A stretch of 64,000 bases of DNA, taken from Hemicordylus capensis. Its lineage: Eukaryota; Chordata; Lepidosauria; Squamata; Cordylidae. The position numbers and the translations under genes were made by a program. How positions within the stretch are numbered: position 1 is the stretch's first letter; every line of letters begins with the position of its first letter. The stretch spans positions 263,136,687 to 263,200,686 of the forward strand of contig NC_069658.1 in assembly GCF_027244095.1 (NCBI RefSeq), given 5' to 3'. The notes below the pieces were generated by a model. That model was not told the DNA's origin. It saw only the letters and a program-made list of their open reading frames with translations, and did no database searches. Below, piece after piece: positions 55,511-64,000 of the stretch.

Positions 55511-55592
55511 TGGCAGCGGTGGGATTCGAACCCACGCCTCCGAAGAGACTGGAGCCTTAATCCAGCGCCTTAGACCGCTCGGCCACGCTACC
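55511..55592 (-). tRNA. tRNA-Leu (anticodon AAG)
   Basis: 82 nt on the minus strand, class II with a long variable arm (ctcttcggag region). The acceptor stem GGTAGCG pairs CGCTGCC. Anticodon arm CTGGA-TTAAGGC-TCCAG. T arm GTGGG-TTCGAAT-CCCAC. Intronless with intact promoter boxes. It is the only gene of the cluster on the opposite strand. Confidence 0.97.
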
Positions 55593-55594
55593 GT

Positions 55595-56275
55595 ATAAAA
55601 GCTTACTTTTTCTGTCGCTGTACATATTCTGGTCCACTCTCCATTTTAGTATTAATTCTGTTAGTCTTCGAGGTCGCAGCTAATCGTTGTAAAACTGCAA
55701 TTGCTGTCGTTATAGCTCTTCCTTTAACTGCGGTAAAGCACAGAGTACTGTGTGGCACATGATAAGTTAAATTATAATTCAGCTCAACAAAAAAGTGAAC
55801 GCCAGGAAGTTATTTTTATTTAATAAACAATACAACTAACTGCATAAGAGGATATCAGTCTGAGAGTTGATGTCTGAGGGGCCTCAACCTAGTTTACATA
55901 GAAAGAGGGCCAAAGGAAAACATTGGAGCTGCAGTGGATCTCAACTAGCACTGATATAGTCCTATTCAGACATTATGCTGTATGTGTATTCAGGTGTCTG
56001 CACACATGTACATGTGACTGCCCATACATGTGTTTAAAAAAAATTAAAAAATTTAAAATGAACCTGAGTACAGCAGACTCTCAAATGCAGGGTACATATA
56101 GGAAGCTGTATGTGTGCTCCACATAACCTCTGAATAGCATACAGTGCATGTGTGTACCTAATGAAGGAAGAATTAAGCATAGTTAATTTGGTTAGGTCAC
56201 ACAGAGAGTGTATGTCAATATTATTTGTTTTGCAAATAATATTGACATATTAATATGTCAATAATATTGACAATA
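55595..56275. other. Spacer, nothing recognised
   Basis: No gene. A short AT-rich palindrome centred near 56255 ('aatattgacatattaatatg') lies just past the 3' end of the olfactory receptor remnant. Confidence 0.5.
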
Positions 56276-57315
56276 TTATTTACATAACAGCCATGACACC
56301 AAGAGTTTCCTTGGTGCTGCTAACACATCCTGGTTCCTCGGGCTGTATTTGAAAGGGATCAACATGGCAGGAACAATAGTGCGTGAAACCGTGGGTATTG
56401 CAGCTTGCCGAGGCGTGTAGAAAGACTTGGGTGGCATGTACGTCAAGATGGCAGCCCCACAGAAGACCCCCGCCACAGACACAGATGGGACAAGCAGGTT
56501 CCTAATGCCTTTTGCCTTCCTTCGGCTGAGTGCAACCTCAAGATTTGCCAAAGGGTGGCTATGTAGGAGGAAGTGGTGGCCCAAAGCATGGCTGCACAAT
56601 GCTGAGAAAGAAAGCTGTGCTTTCGAAGATAGATATATCGGAGCGGGATAATTTCAGCAGAGCTGGGTACTTGCATATGTACTGGTTAATAGTATTGGAC
56701 CCAGAGTAAGGGAGAGGCAGGACATACACCACCACTATCATGGCCTGCTCCAAACCAGAACCCTGAAGACATGAGCAAGCAGATTTTCCTCCTCATGAGG
56801 ACCACGTTTTGCAAGGACCTGCAAATGGCTGTGTACCTGTCGTATGACATGGCAGCTCACAGGAGGCATTCCCGCTACACCCTCTACACCCAGAGTGAAG
56901 ATAATCTGTGCTGCACACCCATAGAGGGAAACCACATACTCATGGGTCACAGAAGCCACGGACATTTTGGGCACAATAAAAAGGACTTGACACATATCCA
57001 TGAGGGGCAATTGACTGAGGGGGGACATACAATGGAGTGTGAAGGCCAGAGTTCTCTTGGATGAGTAATAGGAGACTGCTTCCAGGCAGTGCAGTGAGGA
57101 ACATAACAACAATCACAGCAAAAGCAGGCATCTTTTGCATTATTCTCTCTAACAGATTCCCAGATGTTGTTGACTACAACTCCCAGCATCCCCAGCTTCA
57201 GTGGCCTTTGGCTGGGGATTCTGGGAGTTGTAGTCAACAACATCTGGGCATCTCTGTTAGAGGGAACACTGGTCCTTTGATTCTGAAGCCCCAGGAGGAT
57301 AAACTCGCTGTTCAT
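56276..57315 (-). pseudogene. Olfactory receptor pseudogene (family 2-like)
   Basis: On the minus strand the segments follow receptor order: NSEFILLGLQNQ (N-terminus), VIVVMFLTALPGSSLLLLI (TM1), SGLHTPLY, SPLSQLPLMDMCQ (TM2), IVPKMSV, GCAAQIIFTLG (TM3), MSYDRYTAIC near 56850 (the DRY motif), YPALLKLSRSDIS (extracellular loop 2), LRLHSAEGRQKALGTCLSHL (loop 3/TM6), GVFCGAAILTYMPPKSF, and SPRNQDVLAAPRKLL (TM7/C-terminus). At least five frame changes separate them, part of the TM4 region appears shortened, and a MITE (57138-57271) sits in the N-terminal part. It is not functional. The IVPKM and SAEGRxKALxTC wording fits family 2. Confidence 0.88.
57138..57271. mobile_element. hAT MITE inside the olfactory receptor remnant
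   Basis: 134-bp palindrome of the 'actacaactcccagcatcccc' family. The right end is GAGGGAACACTG and the left end is decayed. The flanks atcttttg and gtcctttg match at 6 of 8. Confidence 0.85.
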
Positions 57316-57374
57316 GATATTATATTTCCCATTCCTATCACCCCTTAGGTTGTTTGGCTGGATTTGGGGTGGGG

Positions 57375-57746
57375 CAGTGGCGGCCCGTGAACGCAGCGCT
57401 GTGGGGGCGGGGCGGTGGGAAGCACCTTTAAGAGTAAATGAATTCGGTGCTTACCTCTGCTCCTGCCGCACCTGAACGCTGTTAGGTGAAGCAGCATGCC
57501 ACCCAGCAGCCCCTGCAGTGGGGAATCACCTCTGCCACTCACCTGGCCGCTGGCAGAGGCTTGGCTCTGTGGAAGCCAGGTGAGTGGCAGAGGTGATTCC
57601 CCACTGCAGGGGCTGCTGGGTGGCACGCTGCTTCGCCTAACAGCATTCAGGTGCAATGGCAGCAGAGGTAAGCACTGGATTTATTTACTCTTAAAGGTGC
57701 CTCCCGCCGCACCACCCCCCAGTGGCATGTTCATGGGCCGCCACTG
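57375..57746. mobile_element. Palindromic hAT-type element, 372 bp
   Basis: Ends CAGTGGCGGCCC and GGGCCGCCACTG. The inner arms 'cagaggtgattccccactgc' and 'ggggaatcacctctgccact' are inverted copies around about 57560. The flanks gggtgggg and agtggggg match at 6 of 8. Confidence 0.8.
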
Positions 57747-57754
57747 AGTGGGGG

Positions 57755-57880
57755 GGGACCAAGATGATGATGATGATGATTACATTTCTATCCTGCTCTT
57801 CCTCCAAGGAACCCAGAGCGGTGTACTACATACTTGAGTTTCTCTTTCACAACAACCCTGTGAAGTAGGTTAGGCTTATA
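57755..57880 (-). repeat. SINE fragment (agcgggatataaa family)
   Basis: The 'ctgctcttcctccaaggaac' and 'gtgtactacatacttgagtt' blocks, minus orientation, with a (GAT)n tail near 57763-57780. Confidence 0.5.
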
Positions 57881-58219
57881 GGAAAGATAAGTTACAAGAT
57901 GCTGACAACATCAGTACTTTACAGAACATTTTACTGCATACGCATCTTTCTCTCATATACACCTTGAGTATTTCTATAATAGTCTATTCTAGACTGCTGC
58001 TAAAGAATTGGCTGGTTAGCAATATGAACCCTGTCATGCCATTTCACTGCCTCTGGGCTCTAGCCTTGCCACTTTTAACAGCAGGTGAGTTTTTTCCAGA
58101 CCCAGAGGAAAAGCAATAGGAAAAGGTTCACCTACTGAATTGTGTCCCCTAATTGCCCCTACTCAGTTCCTCAGAGTCCTGCTTCTGAGCTTAGCCACCT
58201 TGCTTGGGGTTTCATAGGA

Positions 58220-58350
58220 AGAACATTAGGAAGCTGTCTCATAGTGAGTCTGGGCTATTGGCCCATCGAGCTCAGTCTTGTCTCCACTGACTGCTGGCAG
58301 CAGATCTCCAGGATTTCAGGCAGCAGTCTTTCCCATTTCTCCTACATGCA
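58220..58350 (-). repeat. SINE tail fragment
   Basis: 'aacattaggaagctgtctcatagtgagtc' and 'agctcagtcttgtctccactgac' match the shared SINE tail in minus orientation. Confidence 0.45.
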
Positions 58351-58435
58351 GTGGCGAAGCAAGGACGAAAGTAGCCTGCCTGCAAACTCTAAAGCACCCT
58401 GATGCCACTTTGATCTCTCCACTGCCCCTCCCCTG

Positions 58436-58700
58436 CAGGGGCGGAGCCACCATTGGGCCAATGGAACCCAGGCCGGTGGCCAATCAGGGGCTGCAAGAGC
58501 AGCCCTGACATGCCCCCCCCACGTCTGATGTCAGATGCGGGGGGGGTAGTTTAGCTCCCGAGCGGAGGCCGCGCGGCCCCTTCGGGAAATAAACTAAGGC
58601 TGGTGTTGCGTTTGCAGAACCAGCCAGGAGCGGCTCCTCCCTGCAAAGGCAGGGAAGAGCCGCTCCTGGTTGAGAGCTGCGAACGCAGTGCCAGCCTAAG
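58436..58700. repeat. Truncated hAT-like element with GC hairpins
   Basis: Starts CAGGGGCGGAGCC, a common MITE terminus. It contains inverted blocks 'aggagcggctcctccctgc' and 'gagccgctcctgg' (about 58626-58670). The matching right terminus is not found. Confidence 0.4.
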
Positions 58701-59289
58701 TAGCTCCTGAAGGAGTCTTAATGTCTTAATTAAGATGTCTTAATTAAGATGTCTTAATAATATGGCTATTAATGGTGAGTTTGCCTTTGAATCAGTGTGA
58801 AATCCTTAGTATTAAGGCCCACTGGGAGTTTCTTGCTGCTCTCTTTCTCTCATTTTAACTGTCTTTCTGAAAGACTAGAATATATTCCAAGCAGTGACAC
58901 AGTTTACTCTGCATATCCTTTAATTATTTTCAGAGTATCTGGGGAAAGCCAAATTCTCCATTTATTTTTAAAACTTATGTAATAGTGATGCTACAATGCA
59001 TAGTAGAGAATTAGATAGGCACTTCTGTTTAGTTTTCCAAGTACACCTCCACATAGTCTTTGGGTATTTCATGAGCCCTAGCATACAGAAATTTGTAGAT
59101 TTCCAGCATTTTTTGGTCTAGCTATGTCCACTCTAAATGTTTTTTGAAATTTTAAAAGATTAACGAGCTTGACTTGTATTTTTCAGCTGATATTATAGAA
59201 AAGTTATCTGAAAGATGGGTGTCAGATGTTTGGACAGGGGGCGCAATTTCAGTGCTTGCCCTAGGCGCTATTTTCCATAGATACACCTC

Positions 59290-59548
59290 TGATATGCTGC
59301 CCTGAGGCTTTGGAACATACTTCCTGCTGAAATAAGAGCCTCCTCATCTCTTACAGCTTTTAAAAAGGCAGTCAAGATGCATTTGTTCACCTAAGCTTTT
59401 AATTAGATATTGTTTTAATTGTGTTTTAATAGTTTTAACATTCTAAATTTTAATTGTTGAAATGTGTTAATCTTTTTATTGGTTGTTTTTATTGTCTTGT
59501 AAACCGCCCAGAGAACTTGCATTTTGGGCGGTATAAAGATGTGTAAAA
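59290..59548 (+). mobile_element. L2-clade LINE 3' end
   Basis: Encodes the L2 C-terminal 'GFGTYFLLK*EPPHLLQLLKRQ'-like region in broken frames, then the tail 'aaccgcccagagaacttgc' and 'gggcggtataaagat'. Confidence 0.75.
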
Positions 59549-59549
59549 T

Positions 59550-59602
<53 letters not shown>
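59549..59602. repeat. (GAAA)n/(GA)n microsatellite at a LINE tail
   Basis: About seven GAAA units, then about 12 GA units, directly after the L2 tail. Confidence 0.95.
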
Positions 59603-60341
59603 AATGGCTTGGAGTTCCGCATGAATTCTTTGCTCTGTTTGCTTAAACAAGCTTGTAACTTTTGTAAATGGCTTGAAAGTTTGACCTGCAAATATAATTC
59701 TGAAGATCTTTTAACTATTTTATCTCATAAATATTGTAATATCTTTAATAGTTCCTTTAATCTTATGTGTCTATTATAGGACATGGCAATCAGGAAAAGA
59801 CTTGGGGTCACTCCAAGAGTCAGTGTGGGGAAAACCTTGATCAAGCATCTGAAGAGTGAAAAGGTGTTTTACTGGGTTAAAGGAATTCACCAGTGTTTTC
59901 AGCATGACAATGATAAGTCGACACATGTCAAGAAAGGAGTTTTCACAGAAGAAGAAAAAATGCATTGTCGAGTGAAGATTTGAATCCGCTTTGAGTACAA
60001 AAAGGAGAAGACCGTTTTCCAATGGGCCAATAAAGCAGGTTGTGCAGTCATGTTGGTCTGACAGCTATCCCTTCTGCAGGCATTATCAGAGCAAGTTCTG
60101 CTATGACAGCAGGGAACCTCTGACAAATTGGAACAGTTGAAAGTCCCTCCGTTGGCCATACTGGAACTCCATGGGTATTTGACATGTTTCTCAGACCAGA
60201 CCAACCCTCAACTTTCCTTCTGCCTCTCCTTTACCTGGGACCCAGCTGAGGGCAGAACAGGATGCAAGGCATTCTCTCCACTCCTTAGGGGAAACTCAAC
60301 CAGCCACCTTGCCATCTAGTGTGATTTCTGTGTTTAAAGGC

Positions 60342-60389
60342 TGTGTGTGTGTGTGTGTGTGTGTGTCTGTCTGTCTGTCTGTCTGTCTT
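60342..60389. repeat. (GT)n(GTCT)n compound microsatellite
   Basis: About 12 GT units followed by about six GTCT units. Confidence 0.95.
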
Positions 60390-60589
60390 CCCTTTTAGTC
60401 CCGAAGTGCTGCAGGTGGTTCTGGGATTTGTAGTTTTTTCTGAGGCTACAGCCATGGCAGACATCTTGGGTTTCTGACCAGCCATTTGTGGGACCTCTGG
60501 GCATCTGTAGAGGCCAGACCCATGCTGCTGCTGCGCAGGTGGGCTGCTGTGGGGAGTGTCGCGGTTTCCAGGAGCCACCACTGCTAATG

Positions 60590-60860
60590 GCTTGGTAAGC
60601 ACCTACTTTTCAAGGTGCTCTCTTGCCACCCCCTCGGCCATCCTTACAAGTCCTTTAAAGGCAGGATTCCCCTTTGTTTGTAAAGAGGAATCCTCACTAG
60701 ATTCCCCTTTACAAGTATAGCCCCTCAAACAGGGTTGAACTGATCCACAATGGACCAGACATGGTCCGGTTTGATTGCGGACCGAACTGCCTCTCCTGGA
60801 GGCCAGTTCGGTTCGTGATCAAACTGGCCTGGTTCGTGCACACCCCTACCAGGTATCAAG
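60590..60860. mobile_element. Partial fold-back hAT-type element
   Basis: The right end is 'ttcgtgcacacccctac'. The inner blocks 'cttacaagtcctttaaaggcaggattcccc' and 'ctttacaagtatagcccct' match the 21652-22378 and 50870-51455 elements. The left terminus is not clear. Confidence 0.5.
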
Positions 60861-61130
60861 TGGTGGACTGGTGCAGAACCAGCAGGCAGCTGCACCCGGT
60901 ATTCTGAGTCCTCCTGATCAGATTTACTAGTGAGGAGGGCTTTCAGCTCCTTGCCTTATATGGCAGACTGGAGTCCTGACCTACAAATGGTTGACATGAC
61001 ATGGAGAATTAATTTTAATGAGCCTACTTTGAGTAATTCTCCTTGTCATGTGAGCCAGAAGGTCTGCTAGTATGCAAGCACAGCAGTATATCAAGCTGGC
61101 TGGGGCCTCTATTCACCGAAGGTATTCATA

Positions 61131-61215
61131 CAGGGGCAAACCTGGCCCTCCAGCTGTTGTAAACTACAACTCCTATCATCTCCAGCCACAATTTCTAGAA
61201 GACCAGGTTTGCCTG
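61131..61215. mobile_element. Short MITE remnant ('actacaactcc' family)
   Basis: Ends CAGGGGCAAACCTGG and CCAGGTTTGCCTG with the 'aaactacaactcctatcatctcc' core. No duplication seen. Confidence 0.55.
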
Positions 61216-61350
61216 CGCTTGCACTAGTAGATCTGAGACGGGATTTATTCTTGAATAAGTGCCTCACCAGCTGTTTTGTGCAGTGAGCTGCAAAGCTTTA
61301 GTCCTACCTCAGCAACATAACAGTGAACCGCCTCATGGGTTGTTACGATA

Positions 61351-61378
61351 GGAGAGAGAGAGAGAGAAAGAGAGAGAG
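61351..61378. repeat. (GA)n microsatellite
   Basis: About 13 GA units with one AA interruption. Confidence 0.9.
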
Positions 61379-61873
61379 CGCATTTGGTGAACAAAGCATT
61401 TAATACAATTATGGAAACTATTAGGTTCCAAAAAGCTTATTAATTCCATATAATATAAAAGTTCTGAGAACGTTTTCAGATCATCATCGTGGTACCCAGC
61501 AAGTTCTGTTATTTTCAATGTGGCTTTTTCTCAGTGGGTTGTGCCTAAAAACTGAAAGCAGCTTTCCAAATAAAGGCCGTTATAAAAGTGTATCTAAATC
61601 TGCCTGGGCCCAAAGATGTAGGCCTAGCTTTCCAGCCTGCCTTTGACAGACATCCACCTGATCAGCAGTTAAGGGAGGGCCTTCTCAGTTGGGCACCTCT
61701 CAAGGGTGCTCATCTGTGTGAGGACCATACTGGATCTTGTGCAACATTTCTGCCTGAAGAATGGATGAAGGGCCAGTAATGACATCTGAGCCAGCATTTG
61801 TTTTGCTGCTGTGGCCACTTGTCATTTCAGCAGCTAAGTCAGGAAGAAACTGTCTTCCCTCTGTGGCTGAGGG

Positions 61874-61992
61874 CAGAGGCGTAACAAGGCTGGAGTGGGC
61901 CCAGAGACAAAATTTTAAAATGGGCCCTTCGCTGATACACACACTTCACAATATATAGTCATGTGACTTGCCTCTGGGGGGCCCCTCGAGGC
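61874..61992. mobile_element. Truncated MITE (copy of the 6736-6883 family)
   Basis: Starts CAGAGGCGTAACAAGGCTGG and continues as the reverse of the 6736-6883 element ('gggcccagagacaaaatttt'). It is cut off where the next element begins at 61993. Confidence 0.65.
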
Positions 61993-62140
61993 TAGGAATG
62001 TGCACGGACCGGTTCGGAGGCCATTCTACTGGCCTCCGGACTGGTCCGGACATGGGCGGTTCGGGGTTCGGAAGGGTAGGGTGGGGGGTTCCATTAAGGG
62101 CGGGGGGGGCTTTACTTACCCTTCCTGCGCTTTCCACCTT
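61993..62140. mobile_element. Half of a TAGGGATGTGC-family hAT element
   Basis: Starts TAGGAATGTGCACGGACCGG and carries 'ttaagggcgggg' followed by 'ctttacttacccttcctgcg', matching the left arm of 4640-5488. No inverted right arm is visible. Confidence 0.6.
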
Positions 62141-62230
62141 TGGCGCCGTAATTATTGTAAAAATCCCGGCGGCAGGATCCCTCGCCGCCCGCTTCAATCG
62201 ACGACGATGGCTCCTCCATGGTACTTCCCT

Positions 62231-62322
62231 GCCGCCCCCTTGAAGCCTCCTTGAAGACCCTGCTGCTGCCGCCCCCTTGAAGCCTCCTTGAAGACCCTGC
62301 TGCTGCCACCCCCTTGAAGTCC
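62231..62322. repeat. 37-bp tandem repeat
   Basis: Two identical 37-nt units (62231-62267, 62268-62304) and a partial third. The core is 'cccccttgaagcctccttg'. Confidence 0.88.
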
Positions 62323-62539
62323 CCTGCCGCCCCGTTAAATCTCACCCCGGACCCACCCACTCGCTCTCTAGAAACGGGCGGGTGGCAGGGGGATGTCCTC
62401 CTGCCCCCTTCCCTGCCGTCTGCAAAAGTCTTTAGGAAGCCTTCTGCGCGTGCAGATAACAAATGTCCCTGGGCCCAGTGGGTCAGGGGCCCCCCAAGGT
62501 GGAGATTCTGAGGCCAGGGTCTTTCTTTATGCACCACCT

Positions 62540-64000
62540 ATCATATGTATTCTTGAATTGTCTGGTTTTGGGAATATCTTGGAAATGTTATACCAGAAAA
62601 GAGTTGTCTGAAAGCAGGATATGTTACTAAGGGACTTGCTCAGAAATTGCTCTAGGATCAGTAAGTGAATTTGCCAGTGGGCTAAAATAGAAGCAGAAAA
62701 GATGGGGCGGTCATTATTTTATGGTCACTGTGCTTTTTCTTTTAGCTCAATGACCATAAAATAAATGAAAGTTGGGCTCCATACCATTTTCTATAATGAA
62801 ATTGATGAGACCCTTTTCAAGAATCAGTTTGCTAAAACAGGCATACAAGACAAGACTTCAGGCATAGCTATGCCGTTTTGTCTACCACTTTGAGCTGGAT
62901 GCACTAGATTTTAGGGAAGCTCTTCTTTCCAACAACAAGTAGAATCCTTCCAATGATTCTTAATTTTCAGTCTACTGATTTTGCTTCATCCAAGAAATTT
63001 GTACCACTTCTAGGAGTTTCCTGAACCATGTTACTGGAAAAGAAGTCAAGTTTTCCAACATCCAAAATAAATCAACGTACTTTTGTTGACAGATCTGCAT
63101 GGAAATGTGGCAACCAGTTTTCCCTCTAAGGTGTGCACATGTGCGCATGCTCACACTTTTTGGATGTCCACTAAGTTAATTTTAGATCCTGCTCAGGTGT
63201 AAACAGGAAGGTCACACCCTGAATGAAGGTGCGCGTGCACTGCCTTGATACTGCCACCCAAAACAAAACTCATTCTGCACATGGATGAAAAAAAATTAGA
63301 GAGAACACTGGTGGCAATGACTACCCTTCATGTCTATGCTTTGCTCAAAGTAGGGGGAAATTAGCTTCAAATGGGTGTAGACCAGCCCAAAACTATATTA
63401 ACCTTAAAATATCCGGGAAAATTGGTTGTGGTATGGACATGTTGGAAAGGACAAAAGAACGTAGACATGTGCCTTGAAAACAAAGAGTTGCTTTATTGAG
63501 GGGTACAGAAAATGAAAAGAAGCTGGTTAAACAAGAGATGAGTGCTTAGCAAACTCGCTAATGATGGTCTTCCCATAATGGGGTTTGTCAGATTCACTGG
63601 AGATGGCTTAGGTGGCTCCTAAAACACATTCACCATGTCATAGCGCCAGGAAGGGAGATAGAGATCTGAGGATGAAAGAAAAAGGATAGAGCCGTTATTC
63701 ATATCTACCTGATCTGGGGTCCATCAGGGGTCCATCTCTTCAGTTGGCTCAAGAACATGACAAGCTGTGGGGTGCAGGGGCACAACCTACACACATGCAG
63801 AGTGGATTGAGAGGGCTGCAAGAGTGCAAGTGCAAGAGATTGGGGAGGGTTTTATAGGCCGAAACATGTTCCGAGGGCATGACTGAAGTCCATGGGGGAT
63901 GGTTGAAGAATTTCAGTATCATCTGAAATGCTACAGTATTGTGAAATGCTTGCTCCATATAAGGCATGATTTAAGTATCTGGGTGGTGTCTCCTGACTTT
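62540..64000. other. No gene recognised
   Basis: Unclassified sequence to the window edge. Short frames only, with no repeat terminus I can define. Confidence 0.5.

Overview
The window is vertebrate genomic DNA, most likely from a squamate reptile (lizard or snake lineage). The reasons are intron-rich host genes, an RTE/Bov-B LINE 3' end together with a tRNA-type SINE that shares its tail, 5S-rRNA-headed SINEs, abundant L2-clade LINE tails, Helitrons with the TCCTATATAATAAAAG start, and many hAT-type MITEs. The species cannot be named from sequence alone.

Layout. 1-8.8 kb: gene-free, with L2 LINE fragments, two large fold-back hAT elements (2651-4163, 4640-5488), small MITEs and a CA microsatellite. 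8825-27029 (+): TRIM gene A, seven coding exons, 482 aa, open throughout and phase-consistent. Its first intron holds L2 copies, one of them interrupted by a Helitron and a 5S-type SINE, then a Bov-B tail, a second Helitron and several MITEs. 29766-47514 (+): TRIM gene B, a tandem paralogue with the same exon plan, 474 aa (477 aa if an alternative donor is used). 47.5-53.5 kb: gene-free, with LINE tails, a tandem array of about 145-bp units (49.8-50.4 kb), another fold-back element and SINE pieces. 53531-55592: four intact tRNA genes, Thr-TGT, Pro-TGG and Val-AAC on + and Leu-AAG on -. 56276-57315 (-): a decayed olfactory receptor gene with a MITE inserted near its 5' end. 57.3-64 kb: repeats, with no gene recognised.

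Both TRIM genes encode RING, B-box 2, coiled coil and PRY/SPRY domains, the class IV plan of E3 ubiquitin ligases that often act in innate immunity or protein turnover. Their exon sizes (RING/B-box exon, 96 nt, about 231 nt, 23 nt, about 115 nt, about 30 nt, PRY/SPRY exon) match the TRIM7/TRIM27/TRIM39/RFP type. The orthologue cannot be fixed here. TRIM genes, a mixed tRNA cluster and an olfactory receptor remnant together resemble the extended MHC class I neighbourhood of other vertebrates. That is an inference from gene content.

Much of the interest lies in the mobile DNA: a family of long fold-back hAT elements with 5'-TAGGGATGTGC-like ends and 8-bp target duplications, and two non-autonomous Helitrons that share a 5' subterminal hairpin as well as the usual 3' hairpin.
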